From Halomonas sp. DQ26W (GTDB taxonomy: Bacteria > Pseudomonadota > Gammaproteobacteria > Pseudomonadales > Halomonadaceae), in the NCBI RefSeq assembly GCF_003339685.1, contig NZ_QPKI01000019.1, positions 1 to 64,000 on the forward strand: 64,000 nucleotides of DNA, given 5' to 3'. The number at the start of each line of letters is the position of its first letter. The stretch's first letter is position 1. The position numbers and the translations under genes are program-made. The notes beneath the pieces are model-generated. The model was not told the origin of the DNA and ran no database searches. It saw only the letters and a program-made list of their open reading frames with translations. This document shows, piece by piece, positions 62,564-64,000 of this stretch.

Positions 62564-63391
62564 ATGCACGTTGCCCGTTCCACTCATCCTGACGCTGCCC
62601 GCCGCCGCCTGCTGCTCGGCATGGCCGCTGGCGTGGCCGCTATCGGCGTCGCCGGCCTGGCCACGCCCGTCATGGCAGAGGGGCCTTGGCAGCGCCTGGA
62701 CACCGCTCGCAGCGTCCTCGGCGATGCCGAGCCCAGCACCCAGGGGCTGGTACTCGACCTGCCCCATGTCTCGGAAGACGGCGCCTCGGTTTCGCTCACT
62801 GTCGGCTTCGACGGTGAACTCGAGCCAGGCGACTACATCTCGCGTATCGACCTCTTCGCGACCGCCAATCCTTCGCCCGAGATCGCGACCTTCCATCTCA
62901 CGCCCCTGAGCGGCAAGGCCGAAATATCCACCCGGGTCAGGCTCAACGAAACCCAGCAGGTCATCGCCATCGCTACCAGCCATCAGGGCGAGCGCTTCGC
63001 GACGGCGCGTGAGGTCCGCATCACCGTCAGCGGCTGTCTGATGCGCAATGGTGGCGACCAGCCGGAACCGCTGTCCAACCCCCGGGTCAGCATCCCCTCC
63101 AGCTTTTCCCCGGGCCAGCCAGAGGCGGTTCGCACGCTGATCCATCACCCCATGGAGACCGGCTTGCGTGAAAATGCCGACGGCGAGATCGAACCGCGGC
63201 ACATCATCGAACGGTTCACCGTCAGCTTGAATGGCGAAACCGCTTTCGAGGCCGAACTGCATCAGTCGATTTCCGCCAGCCCCTATCTGCTGTTCTATCT
63301 CAGCCCCGAGAAGGACGGTGAAGCCGTCTTCGAATGGCGAGATGATAGCGGTGAGACGGCCAGACACGTTGCCGAGTTCGAGGTAACATAA
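62564..63391 (+). CDS. SoxYZ fusion carrier
   Basis: This 275-residue exported protein has a Tat-like leader (ARRRLLLGMAAGVAAIGVAG). The SoxY part (about 40-160) ends in VRITVSGCLMRNGGD, with the sulfur-carrying Cys158 in place of the usual GGCGG tail. The SoxZ part (about 165-275) starts NPRVSIPSSFSPGQPEAVRTLIHHPMETG and ends LYLSPEKD-type EAVFEWRDDSGE. Separate SoxY and SoxZ form a heterodimer, so a fusion fixes it in one chain. No SoxXAB or SoxCD genes are in the window. It overlaps no neighbour and follows yeeE by 20 bp. Confidence 0.85.
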   Translation: MHVARSTHPDAARRRLLLGMAAGVAAIGVAGLATPVMAEGPWQRLDTARSVLGDAEPSTQGLVLDLPHVSEDGASVSLTVGFDGELEPGDYISRIDLFATANPSPEIATFHLTPLSGKAEISTRVRLNETQQVIAIATSHQGERFATAREVRITVSGCLMRNGGDQPEPLSNPRVSIPSSFSPGQPEAVRTLIHHPMETGLRENADGEIEPRHIIERFTVSLNGETAFEAELHQSISASPYLLFYLSPEKDGEAVFEWRDDSGETARHVAEFEVT

Positions 63392-63465
63392 CAGCGCCAG
63401 CATGCCGGCAGGCTGAGGAGCGAACGGTCAGGGCCCGCCCCTGGCCGAACACAGCCGCTTGCCGG

Positions 63466-63894
63466 TCACCGCACGATCATTACCGACACCTTCGCGTGAT
63501 GAACCACATGTTCAGCGTTGGGACCCAGCACATAATCGGCGAACTTGCGCTTGTTGTGGGAGGCCATGACGATCAGGTCCACCTCGAGCTTCTTGGCTGT
63601 CTTGACGATGGCCTCCCAGGGTGAGCCGTCGGCGATCACCGACTGTACCTTGATGTCTTCCGGCACGTTTTCCTGAATGAACTTATGCTGAGCCTCCGAT
63701 ATGGCCCCGCGGGCCTTCTTGGCGAAGTCCTTGGGAAAATAGGAGCCTACCAGAGGCATGCGGTAGTCCGGCAGTACCGTCACCACATGCAGCGATGCAT
63801 CGAAGGTGCGACACAGGGTGACCGCTGCCGGGAGGGCTCTGACCCAGGAACTCTCCTCGTTGAGGTCCACTGACAACAGGATCTTGCTGTACAT
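63466..63894 (-). CDS. Universal stress protein, TRAP-linked type
   Basis: This 143-residue single-domain Usp starts MYSKILLSVDLNEESSWVRALPAAVTLCRTF. It ends VDLIVMASHNKRKFADYVLGPNAEHVVHHAKVSVMIVR, where the ATP-motif glycines are partly replaced (SHNKRKFADYVLGPNAE), so ATP binding is doubtful. Its relatives include TeaD, encoded after the ectoine TRAP carrier of Halomonas. It follows the end of another minus-strand gene by 13 bp. ATG at 63894 has GGAGG at good distance; ATG at 63900 is an alternative. Confidence 0.85.
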   Translation of the reverse strand: MYSKILLSVDLNEESSWVRALPAAVTLCRTFDASLHVVTVLPDYRMPLVGSYFPKDFAKKARGAISEAQHKFIQENVPEDIKVQSVIADGSPWEAIVKTAKKLEVDLIVMASHNKRKFADYVLGPNAEHVVHHAKVSVMIVR

Positions 63895-63907
63895 GGTCAT
63901 CCCCTCC

Positions 63908-64000
63908 TCAAGCTGTGGCCGTGCTGGGCGACTGTACCTTACGCCGACGCCACTGCAGCAGCACCACCAGGCCAAATACCAGGAAGCCCGGAATCCACAT
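63908..64000 (-). CDS. C-terminal end of a membrane protein (cut by window)
   Basis: The minus-strand frame from the window edge reads MWIPGFLVFGLVVLLQWRRR and then KVQSPSTATA and a stop. This is a final membrane helix and basic tail. The next gene downstream is a TRAP-linked Usp, 13 bp away. In the teaABCD operon the large TRAP permease precedes such a Usp, so a TRAP large permease is plausible. The fragment is too short to prove it. Confidence 0.5.
   Translation of the reverse strand: MWIPGFLVFGLVVLLQWRRRKVQSPSTATA

Overview
The window is a GC-rich chromosomal stretch from a halophilic gammaproteobacterium, most likely Halomonas or a close relative (Halomonadaceae). The evidence is a complete ectoine-catabolism locus (doeA, doeB, doeX, an EnuR-type MocR regulator and likely doeC/doeD), a BCCT-type choline/betaine carrier with a BetI-like operator, a TRAP carrier, several universal stress proteins, and an Entner-Doudoroff zwf-pgl-eda operon controlled by a divergent HexR. 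I see no phage, transposase, CRISPR array, rRNA or tRNA. Almost all of the sequence is ordinary core or accessory metabolism in short operons.

Layout. 1-0.45 kb: intergenic block crowded with short palindromes. 0.45-4.4 kb: zwf-pgl-eda (minus) and hexR (plus). 4.5-6.7 kb: RidA-like protein, DksA/TraR-like protein, MFS carrier. 6.7-10.6 kb: two near-duplicate tandem-Usp genes flanking a 1-kb gene graveyard (helicase tail, two copies of a 121-bp repeat, a monooxygenase-like remnant) and an NAD-type isocitrate dehydrogenase. 10.9-16.1 kb: SulP carrier, DMT carrier, slipin and NfeD. 16.4-21.1 kb: YnjBCD-type ABC importer, then an ECF sigma factor with a tiny zinc-finger partner. 21.2-37.4 kb: the ectoine region. 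All genes from doeA down to a HAD dehalogenase lie on the minus strand. Between doeX and the doeC/doeD-like pair sits a four-gene block: nitrilase-family amidase, ATP-grasp ligase, C45 acyltransferase/hydrolase and a 934-residue PLP decarboxylase. enuR and a GhrA-like reductase are divergent.

37.6-42.6 kb: DUF3108 protein, LysO-like exporter, and BaeS-BaeR-Spy. 42.6-50.9 kb: TRAP carrier, BetT-like carrier, a second SulP and a Usp. 51.1-55.5 kb: an ECF sigma/anti-sigma operon with a membrane-fused methyltransferase, a divergent paralogous methyltransferase with a periplasmic cupin, and a stand-alone Hen1-type RNA methyltransferase. 55.7-59.4 kb: hybrid histidine kinase, a periplasmic pterin-binding-like protein and a DUF2189 membrane protein. 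59.7-63.4 kb: sulfide-oxidation set (cytochrome c, FccB-like flavoprotein, YeeE/YedE carrier, SoxYZ fusion). The right edge has a Usp and the C-terminal end of a membrane protein.

The strongest candidates for undescribed biology are three. First, the four-gene ligase/hydrolase/decarboxylase block inside the ectoine-degradation run. Second, the ECF sigma module, whose two divergent transcription units carry mirror-image promoters of the same form, GGAAC-N17-CGTCC. Third, the Hen1 methyltransferase domain without its RNA-repair partner. Regulatory reads that should be easy to test are a triple EnuR-type operator between doeA and enuR and 11-bp-phased TTGCA repeats in front of both baeS and spy.
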